A DNA stretch of 64,000 bases from Trichuris trichiura (taxonomy: Eukaryota > Nematoda > Enoplea > Trichinellida > Trichuridae). The notes under the pieces are model-generated. The model did no database searches and was not told the origin of the DNA. It saw only the letters and a list, made by a program, of their open reading frames with translations. The stretch lies in NCBI GenBank assembly GCA_037903355.1, contig JBAJFE010000026.1, positions 1,364,001-1,428,000 of the forward strand, read 5' to 3'. A program made the translations under genes and the position numbers. Shown here piece after piece: positions 24,927 to 36,988 of the stretch. Each line of letters begins with the position of its first letter. Position 1 is the first letter of the stretch.

Positions 24927-25785
24927 TCATATCTCGCACGTTTTGCAAGTTTTGCGGCAGTGCTTGTCCATGACGTGACGAAAGGCGAAACGTCGACAAT
25001 AGCGAGCAAACTGAGCGCAGTCGTCGAACCGGTCCCGACATTCTGCAAACAAGACAAAAGCAGCTAGCTATAGGTAAGAAGCTCTGCTGCTATAAGGATA
25101 CGACGTCAAAGGTCAACGCCCTCCTCCTCAGGCACCATCTTGTCTAGCCGCTACTAATTAGAATCTCAAAATGGTTCGCACCTGGCTTACCGAGCACAGG
25201 CTGCGTTTCCTTCTCCTCCTTGCCTTGGATTATTTGAGCTTCATTGGTCTTCGTGACCGACGCCGTGGTCATGCTCACAGCAGGACAGTTGTACAGTTTG
25301 TTCAGCTGAACTAGGACCCGCGATTAAGCTCTGCTGAACTTTCAAGCCCTACCTTCCTGACGTCCTTCTCGGACATTCCCATTGCCTTGCCAATGACCCT
25401 GGTTAGCGCCTGGCTTGGAGCCTCAATAGTATCATGACCATTCTTGCTAAAGGCTTTGCTATCGTAATGCATAATAGAGTAGTAGTCGTAGCTTTCGTTC
25501 AGGTAGTCCAAGTAAGGCGGGTCGATTTTGCGGAACTGCCCCATCATGCCTACAAGAGGGTCTTGGAGGTCAACGAGCAGATGAACAAAAGGGCGTAAGG
25601 GTCGCTTGCTTGAGATGACGTTCTCCTTACGGATCCTGACGAAAAGGTCACGGTCGGTACGACTCTGCTCGTGCCAAAAGCCCAGCGCGTGCAGCAGCTC
25701 GTGCACAATTACCTCCCTGTAAAGGCAGCCGGAACCAAGCGAAATGACCTGACGACCCTTCATTCGACCGACCATCGAAAAACAT
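24927..25785 (-). CDS. Astacin metalloprotease with C-terminal ShKT domain (N-terminal exons not found)
   Basis: Four exons on the minus strand: 25610-25785, 25353-25549, 25191-25305 and 24927-25042 (stop TGA). The first recognised exon carries the zinc motif HELLHALGFWHEQSRTDRD; the second has QFRKIDPPYLDYLNE and the Met-turn YSIMHYD. The catalytic domain closes with LNKLYNCP. After a linker, the last exon encodes a ShKT domain (ECRDRFDDC...YC...HCRKTCKTC). This is the astacin-ShKT layout of nematode NAS proteases: secreted Zn-endopeptidases acting on matrix or cuticle. The intron between 25610 and 25549 is read as GC-AG, because that phase restores the family sequence ENVISSMMGQF. The exon begins in phase after an acceptor at 25786, so signal peptide, propeptide and the N-lobe must lie upstream; I could not identify them before 27.5 kb. 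Partial or truncated gene. Confidence 0.8.
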
Positions 25786-28700
25786 CTGAGCGAATGGAAC
25801 AAAGGTGAGAAAGAATGACGACATGATAAAGCACACTCTTAGTTATCGTTGTCTTTATTCGCGTAGACAAATTGAACTTACGTTTGGGAAACATGTCTCA
25901 TGACTTTTTCAGTATGCAAATTTTCGTGTCACCTACAGAGCGCCTCGCAGTTTCAGGGAGAGAACTGCATTTTGCATTTCTTTACAACTTTGCTACAGAT
26001 AGAAGCAAAGTAGCCGGCAACGTGTCGCTTACGGAAGATGCTTAAAGCTAATGTATTCGCGATTTCCAAGTTTCGGGATTCGAATAACTAAATGAGTACA
26101 TTACGTGGGAATGCTGCCTGTCATTTTCGTTGAACTCTACTGTCTGTGCGGAGGAAAAGCAACTTCCCAGAAATGCGAGGCATTTAAGCAATGCAGCTCG
26201 CATTCCAAGTGTTTTGGATTATCCCTCATAAATCTAGTTTATTCAAAGTATGTGCCCACGAAATTCAACGCGGAAAGAGCTTGGCGCCCAACTTTAAGGA
26301 ACCATTTGGCCCTTTGAACAAAAACGCAAAGACGGAAAAACTAGTACGATTAAAGCCAGACAACGCACATACTCTGAATAGGAGCTTTAGGAAATTGGTT
26401 CTCTACGTATTAATTTCCAAAAAACGGAAAACAAAACAGATATGTTTAATACGCCGTTCGAAATGGGGATTGGGTCGCAATTGGGAGACGAAAGTTGACA
26501 TTTCGAGCAAGAGCAGCCGCGGCAAGAGTTCGCCCACTTTTCGCATGAACTAGAATTGCACGAACGCGACATCCATTCGCTGCTAGCAGTTGCGCGGTGC
26601 TGCACGGAGCACGCAAAGTGGAAAAATGCGCTCCAAAGAATTGTTGTCCTAAGGATTCGGCAACGACGGTCGGCCGCTTCTTTCCTTGCCTTGCTCTTTG
26701 AAAGCACTTTGAGCGCCCCGCGGATGGACGGTTTCGATTTCAAGCTGTCTCACATTTCAAATATCTTTGCCCTAGGCGGAACTCGTCGTTTTAACTTCGT
26801 TTTTATTGCCTTTCCACTTTTGCTTTATTACTCTGCCTTCAGAAAGGGATGACCTTTGCCTAAAGTCGCATGAGAGCGCCTTGTCGCGCTTTTGCAATTC
26901 TGAGTACAACTTTATGCGATCTTGCAACGTATAAAAGAAGCCATTAGATGCACTACGGATGAGTTCTAAATTGCCGAGTGAAAATAAAAGTAATAGACGT
27001 TACCCCTTCAACACAAATGGTCGTTCAAGTTAAAACTAGCCTTTTGCCGGTTCGGTAAATAGTACTTTTGACCTGAATGGCCGAGACTGGCTTAGCGTCC
27101 ATCCCGCTTATGGATAACTGTTGGAAGTGCACCCCAGAAATGTTGCTTGATTAACGGCGCATCAAGCTGCCACGATGTCAATAGAAGAAAAAGGAGCCCT
27201 TTTGCCGAACTGACAGATCAGCACCTGTCAAAAGTCAGCATGATTTGGTGGGAGAAAAAATACTCGCATACCGCCCGGCAATCGAACTTTCAAGAAACAG
27301 CGCAACATCTCTGCCTCAGTGGAGACTTTTCAATAAAAAAAAAAGGCAAGCAGCTTATGCGGCTTGGCCAGCGCGTACAATCGGATTGTTCGAAAAGCCG
27401 ACTGGATGGACATTATGAACGTTTTTGGAAACAATGCATTCATATTACCCGTGCTCGTTGCTCAGGACCAGGTAGTCTGCTTGTCCAGTTCTAGGCGTAA
27501 AGCGGATGCATGAGTTCTCTTCGATTGTCCGGATTGCCCGTTGAATTAACTGCCTCTCTTGGGCATCTGCAAAGCGAACTTACACTCTATTTTTTTTACA
27601 GGCCCCTTCCGAATGAAGTACGGAACATAGGCGACATTTCATACGGCACTTCACCGTCCTCCCATAGGAGATGCTTATTCCTTACGGAACTTCTGGTCAT
27701 TAGACCCTGGAAAAACGCTTAGCTGCATACGACGCCAAGAGGACTTTACTTAAGAGGGACGCCCACCGAATGGTCAAAATCTTCATAGCTGACTCCAATG
27801 ATGTCTCCTTCGAATTTTCCTTAAATTGAGTGGAAATTACGGTGAACAATGGTCAAGACGAGCGGGTCACCGGAGCCCATCCATTTATAGTGCTTCGATT
27901 GCCGACCAATGACCGAGGAGGAAAAGGAACAAGGCAGAAAAAGCAAAGTCAGCAAAGTCAAACAAGGAAACATGCCGTCGCTTGGTCACTTCGACACCTT
28001 TAACATGTCGGTCACGTAGTGGACGTCGGCAAATATTTGGATGCCGCCAAAGGGTGGCAGCCGGCACGAAGACACCCATTGACGACCTGTTTACTCACCC
28101 ATTGGGGCGTGACCCGCGGCCCACTCCTTACAACTGCTGCTCAACGTGTTCTGCTGACCTTCTTCCGCTTGATGACCATCGAAGCATGCGCACCATCACC
28201 ATCTCGATGGTCATCCGTCTTAATTCACCTTAGACAGCTGGTCAGCACCTTACAGCTAAATTAGTTTGGAGCTGCGGAACAGCTGATATTTATTTTAGGT
28301 ATAATCGAGGCTCCGACTAACTGCTGTTGCCCTTCAGCTACGGAAAAGCTTCACCCAACCTATTGGCGGTCACTCCAATCGTACCATCGCTGATCGCCGC
28401 TACGATAGCTGCACTCCTACGTTTATATTACCATCGCGTAGCAATGAAAAACCTGTTTTCGGCCACATTTGAGCGTCCGTCAGTCGTCGCAGAGTATCCA
28501 ATGACCAAAATTTGACAAGTGGTGTGCATTTCAAAGCGATTGCACTTATCAGCTGCCTGAATGTCACCTCGAAAGACTGAGAGCTGCAGAAAGAGTTCAT
28601 TTCCATTGTTGTACGCCTTTTTGGTGGTTACTTATTCGATCGGCGAAGGCTCTACGCTCAACGCGTCTATACTTGTGTTAGCAGACAGCCGGCTGTCTGT

Positions 28701-30590
28701 TATACACGCGTTCCACGTTATCGCGCTTTTGGTGTAATACGAGTTGTGCAAGTTGCAGTTTTAGATAGGACGCATCAAGACAACCACTGGCCTGTATTAA
28801 CGAGTCGTTGGTGCGCCTTATCCTGCCCAGAGCCGGCTGACTGGTTGGAACAGAAATGCCTGCAGCACATGTCGCCCTGATGGCTCGCCAACGAGCCGAC
28901 GACGCTTCAACGGCCGTTAGTGGGCCTTCGCCGGCCACGTGCCAGACGTCTCGTCGCACTGCTGGCAAAGTTCGCAGCTACTCAGCGGAAAAGTTGCCAC
29001 TTTGCAGAAGGAACTTTGCTGACGACATGCGCCATCGTCATTTACCCGAGGTATCCGCAGGCTTTGGTATGTTGACGGCAGGGGCACCCAGTAGCGACCA
29101 GTTCCTTTTCAACCAGTCCCTTCGAACAGCCGGCCTTTCCACCGACCGACTTTCGCAGCTGCCGTGCACTTGCATGACTGAATCGCGTATTACCAGTTCA
29201 ACTTTTGCCTTTCACCTGACCAGCGGGTCGGCAACAACAACGCCTGTAAGGCACTACCGCAAGGAGATGTGCTCATCGACCACTGGATCGACCATCGTTT
29301 GGCTTCCAAGACGCGACAGCAGACAGGGTAAGTTCAAAAAGGTTTCATTTATTTTAAAAGTAGTCAAGACCTTCTTCGCTAACTTTGACTCATGGACGAT
29401 CAATCGTCCGTCTTCCGCCGAAGCTCGTAAACAGAGAATTAAGCCCAGCTGGCTGTCAGCGTGCGCGTTCGTGGTTCATGACGGCCCCGAGGGGGCCTTA
29501 AATAATTAACGCTTTCATGCGAACATAAAACACTTAACAACGAGACCGACCTGAGTGATTGCGCGCCTATCGGTCGATTGGGCCCACTTTCATTGTTCTC
29601 CTCTACTGCAGACGGCTTTAGTAGGCCATCGTCGGCTCCTTTGAAGCGAAGACCGTTTATTTTAGACCATTGGCCTTTCTTAATTCGCCGTCGGCATTTC
29701 GCGCTCCTCCCTGTCAAAACGCGGACGCTCGTTCGTTCATTGTTGCGCGAGTGCATTGCATTAAAATGCGGACTGCATGTCAGGGGCGCCCGAAGGCTTT
29801 CGACCGGCTCGCATTGCACGTTCCACTTTTAGCCTAGTTGCTAAAGCAAGTTTGGCACATCGATCGCCTATGGCACGGCTAGAAAGTGTAAACTAACAGC
29901 TCTCGGCTGGAGGGAAGAAGCAAAGCGGAAAAAACGGCTCAACACTAACCTAGCAGGTGCGCTACGTTATGCATACGCGTCAATTGGAACCATACAATCC
30001 AAAGGCTAATAAAAAGTATGCTGGCCTTTTATCCGGTCGACAAAGAACATACGTATAGTAGGATTTTAATTCGGACGGGCGACGTGTTGCCCACCTTTAT
30101 AATAGTAGAGCTTTTTTTCTACCCTTCAAATCGTGTCACTGAAAGCTAGCTGGCACGTGATGTCACATTTTGCCTTGGCTGATGACAACCTCAGGTCAAG
30201 GGACTTCACGTGCTAGATGCCGCTTGCCGCTAAGATCGATGGGTACGTCTGTCCATCGCGATGCTCGGGAAGTCTTCCCATCTTGTCTAGATAAGGTGTT
30301 TGCTTATTTCGTAAACAACAGCGACGCAAAGTGACAGTTGTTTGACAACCGGTTAGCCAATCGCGCTATATAGAAGAACGCCAAGACCATTGGCTCGTTT
30401 AGGTAGTAGTGTATTGCTTTGGCAAAGCATGCTCCAGCTGAAAACATCGAACTTTTCGCGACATTTAACGGCGTCAGGTTCCGTGTGGTGGTTAGCTAGT
30501 GGCCGAAGGATCGATTCGGCCGGCCTTCGGCGAAGGCTGGACAATTGTCGCTGGCAGCGTCACTCCAACGGGCTTTTCCTATTATAGTAG
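25786..30590. other. Stretch expected to hold 5' exons of the astacin (-) and IQSEC (+) genes; none assigned
   Basis: 4.8 kb between two divergent genes whose N-terminal parts are missing. The best candidate exon is an open frame on + from 28856 to a strong donor (CAG then GTAAGTTC) at about 29327. It is Ser/Thr/Arg-rich, as IQSEC N-terminal regions often are, but shows no IQ motif or other signature. I found neither an astacin propeptide nor its WPN start motif. Confidence 0.35.
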
Positions 30591-33500
30591 CATTGGTCAA
30601 AACGGATTCTTCCTCAGTGACGGCTACGGACAGTGGCGAACGGCAACGACTCGCATCGGCGGTGCAATCGAACGGTCACGAGGTTGGCTGGACCTCAAGC
30701 GCCATGTACAATGAAGCGCGTCGGAAACGCAGCTATCGAGTTGCGGTAAACTTATTCAACAAGAATCCTGAAAGGGGTTTACAATTCTTGATCGATTGGG
30801 GTTTTGTCACCCCAACACCCACGTGCGTGGCCAGATTCTTGATCACTAGGAAAGGTTTAAGCAAGCAGAAAATTGGCGACTACGTGGGCAACATCCAGGA
30901 CGAATTCTGCTCGTCGGTGCTCAAGTATAAAAAAGAATGCTTACGAGCCACTCGTTCTTAATACCTTTCGTTTTTATTTGAAGAAGTATCGCCCAGGAAA
31001 TAGATATGTACACTTTGGACTTGGACATTGCCCTTAGACGTTTTCTTCATCATTTTCGCTTGCCTGGTGAAGCGCAAAAGATTGAACGCGTCATTCAAGC
31101 CTTCGCCGAGCGTTATTGCCAGTGCAACCCGGCTGGCGCGGGTTCCTCGCAAAAGAGGATAGATACCGTTTTTGTACTTGCCTTTGCCATCATTATGCTT
31201 AATACCGATTTGCATTCGCCAAACGTGAAACCTCAAAAGCGTATGAAGCTTGAAGATTTCATCAAAAATCTTCGAGGTAGCGCCTTTGCCCTTTCCGCCA
31301 ATGCAAGCCTAATCGTCTACTGCTTTCAGGTCTTGACGAAGGGCGCATGATCAATCCGGCTTCGCTGGCCGACATTTACGAACGTATAAAGGCTCAGGAA
31401 TTTCGAACGGGAAGTGACCACGTCACTCAGGTGCTTAAAGTGGATCGAAAAATTGTTGGCAACAAGCCGGTACGCCGTCGAATTTTGTCGGTGGAAAAAA
31501 AGTTCATCGAATCTTTTGTTTAGACGCTTACGTTGCCTCATCGTCGCCTCATTTGCTACATAAGGCTTACGGAGGTGCTGGACCCAAGAAGAAAGCAATC
31601 GCCAACTGCTCACCAACGGGAAGCATTCCTGTTCAACGATCTTTTGCTGGTAAGAAGAAGTGGACAAACTTTGCCTCTCTCCTAAAACCGGTAGTTGCTT
31701 TCATCGTTGCGCTATTTTCTCTCAAAGCGAAACGCAAAACTGCGGTATCAGGTTTTTGGCCTGCCATCGTTCATCATTCTGCTTTGGGAGGATCGAATGG
31801 TCAACTCGCGAAAGGACGGGAATTTTCGTGCGTCCCATTCGTGAAGCGTTGCAATTTCAGTAAGATGGGGACTGAACGGAGGTTTCTGTCTTATCGTTTC
31901 GCGTCAACGCTGGCGTAGGAAAAAAATCGAACAGTCGACGAGAGTCGTCATTCCCTCCCAAGAAAAACGTCGTGGGAGGTTGAAGGCTAGAAATGGTCAA
32001 CGAGCAACGTTGCCATCTGTCCGGATTTCGCGCGGGGAAACAAATCAATGAGATAAGGAGCTGGACTCCATTAGGGATCTAATAAGCCCATTAGCACCCA
32101 TACACGAAATGTAGCGGTTCTTTGAAAGAACAGATGTTGCGTAAACCCCATTCTTAGCATGAAGCAGCGTTTCGGTTATTAACCAAAGGACAAAATGGGA
32201 TTATCGTGGTCAATAGAGCGAAGAAACCCTAATAGAACGAAGTGACATGCTTTACCATCGCTTATTTACTTATAGTTTACAAGGGTGGCGACGTGAAGGA
32301 GCACAAGCAACATTAGCACTTCATCGTATTACTCGAGTAGTTCGTAATTACATGAGCTCATTTATTTTGCTTCTTTATATTTTGAAGAGAAGATATTCAC
32401 TTCTTGTGACGTGCCTTAAATTAAAATAATTCCTTTGACATCCCCTTCAGCGACGTTTTTTCGCTTCCACTCAATTTGACATTGCATCGGATGAACAAGC
32501 GTAACTAATTAGCCAGTTGAGCATCTTTTCACGAGGGAACAGCGTTGCTTGGATATGCACGAGACAATAGAATTGAAAAGCATTGAATTCTCAATCAAGT
32601 CAGAACGTCACAAATGTGCACCGCTCAATTTTTTCACCTGTGAACGACTAGTTTTCGCTGTCATTTTCCGAGTTACCTTATCGAACAAAAAAGAGCTTAA
32701 AGGCACTTTCAACGTCTCGATAACGCGTTCACTTGCCGTTGAACTATGCTGGCACCAATTTTACATTGGGCCCTAACCGACTGTAATCGACTATGAGCGT
32801 AGCACTGGTCCTCCTTTTGTCCCGCAATGAAAAAGAGCCCTTGTTGAGCCCTACCCAGTAAAGAATCGGCGATTGTTTACAAGTTTGCGATAACGGGGGA
32901 ACGTGGCAACATTGGGGCATTGAACATATGTCGCGCAAAGCGTGTTTACAATGCTGCTTTTTCAGCTGACCAAAATTGTGCCAAAGAAGAAAAACAAAGC
33001 TACTTACCAGTACAGAGAAAGTCACGCGCTCGGTGGGATGGAAGTGGGCCACTTTTCCACGCCAGGTATGCTGTCAGCCTTGAGCTAATGACACAACTCT
33101 TTGTTGCTATTCCAGTCTACCCGTACGGTGTACGTATACGCTTGGGCGGAGAAGACCGAACGCTTCATTTCAACGCCAGTTGCGCGGAGGATAGGCGCCG
33201 ATTCTTGGAGGACCTGGACGAAGCCATTCTTGAGGTAGGACGTCTTGCGCAAAGAAAAATCGTCGTGCGTAGGCGGCATTCTTTTTAAGAACGGAGAAAT
33301 GGAAGCTCTTGAAAGCAACCTCAGACTGCTGGACGAAGAGGTGAAGCAATCTCGACAAAAGTCGCAAAGCAGCAATGAAAACCGCGACTCCGGAGTGCCG
33401 GATGATACGATTTCTCAAGGCGGGTCGCAAAAATGTGGCATATCCACTTCGTCAGGCGAGCTTCGTCACTTTGAATCACCTGTCCGCGAATCGATGCGGA

Positions 33501-33604
33501 AGACTACCAGCAATTCGTCCGTGGACAGCGGGCTGGCCGTAAGTGCATCTTCCATGAGCACTTCGTGGCCCCTAGCAACTCATTTGCATAGGACAACATG
33601 TTGA
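30591..33604 (+). CDS. IQSEC: IQSEC/BRAG-type Arf guanine-nucleotide exchange factor, Sec7-PH region (N-terminus not resolved)
   Basis: Exons 30591-30924, 30987-31276, 31330-31469, 31524-31649, 31695-31751, 33011-33065, 33116-33234 and 33290-33604, with phases closing throughout. Exons 1-3 encode a Sec7 domain (LFNKNPERGLQFLIDWGFV, RKGLSKQKIGDYVGN, AFAIIMLNTDLHSPNVKP, MKLEDFIKNLRG), the catalytic module that loads GTP on Arf GTPases. The next exons form the IQSEC-type PH domain (LPHRRLICYIRLTEV, HQREAFLFNDLLL, VYPYGVRIRL, LHFNASCAEDRRRFLEDL). The last exon starts with a short helix (MEALESNLRLLDEEVKQS) and a Ser-rich tail. The family normally has an IQ motif and coiled coil upstream; those exons are not identified. 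The C-terminus could also splice at GCC|GTAAGT (33541) to a further short exon. Convergent with SIN1, 204 bp apart. Confidence 0.88.
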
Positions 33605-33808
33605 TGACAAAAGGACACCTCTGTCGAACGGACATTTGAACTTTCGTATCTCCTTCGGCTTGCCGTTGCGCAATTCCGTAGCCGAACAAAGACGGGATCA
33701 GCTTTTTTTACTGGTTCTCCCATTTTAAAGGCGTGACCAAGAGAAGCGTTGAGCCCTCATATTTTCACATTAAAATAGCTTCAACTCCGTTTTGTCCATC
33801 GCGCGAGT

Positions 33809-36676
33809 TCACAATCTAAGGGCGCTTCCATTTGACCGGGAAGAAGACCAGGGTAAAGCCAGTCGCTTTGCTTGGCGAGACAGGTCGCAGTTCACCGAGC
33901 ATCGAGAAAAAGCGATAGCAATATTTTCCGCCGAAATTGAGTCGACCCTAATGTCTACTGTCAGCTCCTTGTCCTGCCTTTGATAGCGCAGTTTAAAAAT
34001 TTCGCTGCCTGAAAATTCAATATGTTCATACTGTGTCTTTGAAAAATAGATTCTTCTACCTTCCTTCAGCTTAGATCGTCTGACTTGAATTACCTGACGA
34101 CGAGGCATAGTGATTGGCCGCTCAAGGGCCAGGGGAACGCCAACTCGTCTGGCCATAATGGCCAGTCGTCCTATATTTGGTTTTTCGATAGGTTTCGTTG
34201 GCATAACGCTAATTACGGAAGGGGATATATCTGTAAGCGCGCGACATCAGATTGCAAATGCTATAGGGTTCACGTTTACGAAGTTCAGCGCAGCATTTTA
34301 GTCGCAGGCGCTTAACAACGGTCACTTGAAAGACGTAGTCGACTGGCGATGTTTCGTAAAGGGATACGAAGCTAGGCCGACCCATGTCTGGACGATTTTG
34401 GCGTCGACTGCCTGGAATAGACTACTTTGATCTTGCATAGAAAAGAAGGTGTAACCCACTGTTCTCCCTAAGGCAATATAATTCCTCGCAGCCGACAGCA
34501 GCGAAAGTAGCGTCCAGGGAAAGCTCTATTCCTGGTTCTTTGAACTTCTCCAGTTTGTAATTAAGCCCTGAAAATATGGATACGCCTTAGGCTTAGCCAC
34601 CGCTGGGAGCGCACTACTCTTATGGTCTTCAATGGAAAATTTGGCAAAATACTCGGCAGTGGCTTTGTCTCGAATCGTCCTCAGAGGCACTGATGGTGAC
34701 GTAACGTCAATTAGTAAGCACTCGCCATTGTCGAAGTGCCTGAAAAGAAAGAGTTGTAAAAACCACGCGAACAAGAACTCAAGACGACAGAAAAGTACAC
34801 TATTGCATGCGCAGTCTTTTTTGTTCTAAAGTTGGAGTCAGAAGAGCGTTCAGCCATTGCCATACAAGGAAAATGGAAGTGCGAGACTGATTCCATGGGG
34901 CTGCGAGCTGGAAGACCGTAGTCGATTTCTCCGGTCTCCTCGGCAACGTAGAGAGCAAAGTCATCTACGGACTTTCTGCATAAAGCAAGCCAACAAGTTA
35001 GTAGATGAAATACGCGACTCAAAAGATACTTTAATGGTGGCTGGAAGCCATTAGCCGTATAATGATAGCAAACCAACCCGATCAGATCGCGCACCTTTGA
35101 CTGCCTCGAAACTGTAATTTCAAGTGGCACTTGGCGTTGCGACTCGTCTTGAAGCATTGGAAGAAAAATTTGCATTGACCTTGAGCAAGGTTGTGGACTG
35201 AACTAAAATTAAAAAATACCCGAAATCAACGACCCATCAAAAAAATGCTCAAGGAGCAGTTGCAAAGCTACATACAACCTTGGAGGTCATTACGTTACGA
35301 AATTTTAAAAACGCTAATTTTGGCATCGCTATTAACATTACAGAGAAATGCTGAAACACTGAAAAGAGACGAAGTTCACTTTGTCCGAATGAACGTAGTG
35401 AAAACAATATGCAAACAATGCGTGAAGTCATGAGGTCGCTGAGACTTAAAAAGAACAACCTCTTTTGGCATCGATACATTTCGAGTAACGTATTTTATAG
35501 CTTACGCAGCAATTCGTTCTTATTAATACGTCCATGTAGGAACACGGACGCTGTCAGCGTTAACCGTATTACAAAACGTAGTAAAAACAAGCGTACTGTC
35601 GAGCGCGTTAAAGTTCAGTGAAAGTAAATAACTTTTTCAACAAAAACTACACCTTATCACTATGTGAAATAGACGAGTTATTGTATAAACAAGTAGAATA
35701 ATTAAAAAAAAGTCATTCGATTATAACAGCTGGATACTGTATCAATAAGTGAACTTGCATTTCTCTTGTTTTTCACTTTTTGGGTTTTAACCACACGACC
35801 GAGTACAAATGGCCTCCGCAAATTCTACATGACATTTGAAGCATCAACAACGTGAACAACACGTTTGAAGTTTCAACTAGACGCTTAAAAATTGATAAAT
35901 GGATATGGCAGCCGAATGCAGCGCAAATATTAGTACAGCGCTTGTTCTCGATACGCGGCAGTCGGGAAAGCGTAATACAAACATGGCGGACGCGATTTGG
36001 CCTTTAGGAGCAAGAAAACAAAAACGAATCGTAAACATACTTTTAAGCGGATAGAAAAAAATATTTTCTGGAACATTAAAGTGCTGGTTTCTAAAGAGGC
36101 GACATATTTTACCTTGGAAGGGAACGCGCGTTTTTTTTGGAAAACACCTGTAGTACGATGCTCTGCAAACTTACGCTTTCGTCAAACTTTAGATACTCTT
36201 TAAACAGGTTGACTTTGTAATGTTGGTCGTCGAGAATCATGTGCGAAGTTGTCGAGTCGACGTCGCGGAAATTTATCTTTTCAAAAGAACAAATCGGAAA
36301 GGCGTCGGGATCCGGTGGTTCAACCGGCTTTTGCCACTGGACGACACGTGTCCCAACAAGTAACCGGCGCTGCTGCTGCAAAGCGTCAAGCCGTTTAACC
36401 GTATTCGATCTCCTTCTATGGCCCCTTCCTAGGCGGTCTCATAAGTCAAATGCTACGCACTAGTTTTAACAAAATGCAAGTACTTAAGCAAACGTCGGGA
36501 GAATCCTCCTCTTCGGCAACTTCAGTATCCTCTTTGCTGCTGGTCTGAAAGTAGCGCGCTTTGCATGCCCCGACAGCGTCGGGTAGCACTGCTGCGCACA
36601 TTCCCGAGTCGTCGGTTGTGCAAAAAGTATGGCGTATTAAATTGACCACTCTTTGTTTTGAATGCCAGGAAGCCAT
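33809..36676 (-). CDS. MAPKAP1: SIN1/MAPKAP1, mTORC2 subunit
   Basis: Nine exons, all GT-AG and phase-consistent: 36484-36676, 36175-36437, 35030-35202, 34799-34975, 34618-34739, 34460-34567, 34280-34411, 34060-34230 and 33809-34008; 512 codons (human SIN1 is 522). The N-terminus NLIRHTFCTTDDSGMC matches the family start, and HRRRSNTVKRLDALQQQ matches the conserved basic segment. The CRIM region follows (around 120-240, including LFKEYLKFDE and VRDLIGLVCYHYT), then the Ras-binding-like domain (ECLLIDV, NYKLEKFKEPGIELSL, YCLREN), then a C-terminal PH domain (SEIFKLRYQRQDKELTVDI). It is the mTORC2 scaffold that recruits Akt, SGK and PKC substrates. Intron 2 is 972 nt and empty; the others are about 45-60 nt except intron 8. 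No abnormality seen. Confidence 0.93.
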
Positions 36677-36988
36677 TTGCCAAACCCAATAAAGCCGACA
36701 GAAAATTGTCAGCAAACAATTTCTTTATTTTGGCGCAAAGCCATTATCGTAGTTACAGTAGAACTAAATGCAGGTACTAATAAAACTCCTCACTCTGCAT
36801 TATTTAGTCGGCATAGGCCGACCGCTTTCAAATCCGACGCTGCTCTAGACGCTTTCCGTTTGAATAGAGTTCCAAAATAACGCCAGCCTTCAAATTCTGT
36901 GAAAAGCGAACGAATGCGAAAACATTTTATTTCTTTTTTCCGACGTACGAAATAGACCCATTTCTTTGCCAATAGAAAAGTGCAAAAA
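36677..36988. other. Short intergenic gap upstream of SIN1
   Basis: 312 bp between the stop of the P450 gene and the SIN1 start, both minus strand. It must hold the SIN1 promoter and the P450 3' UTR. No motif stands out. Confidence 0.5.
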
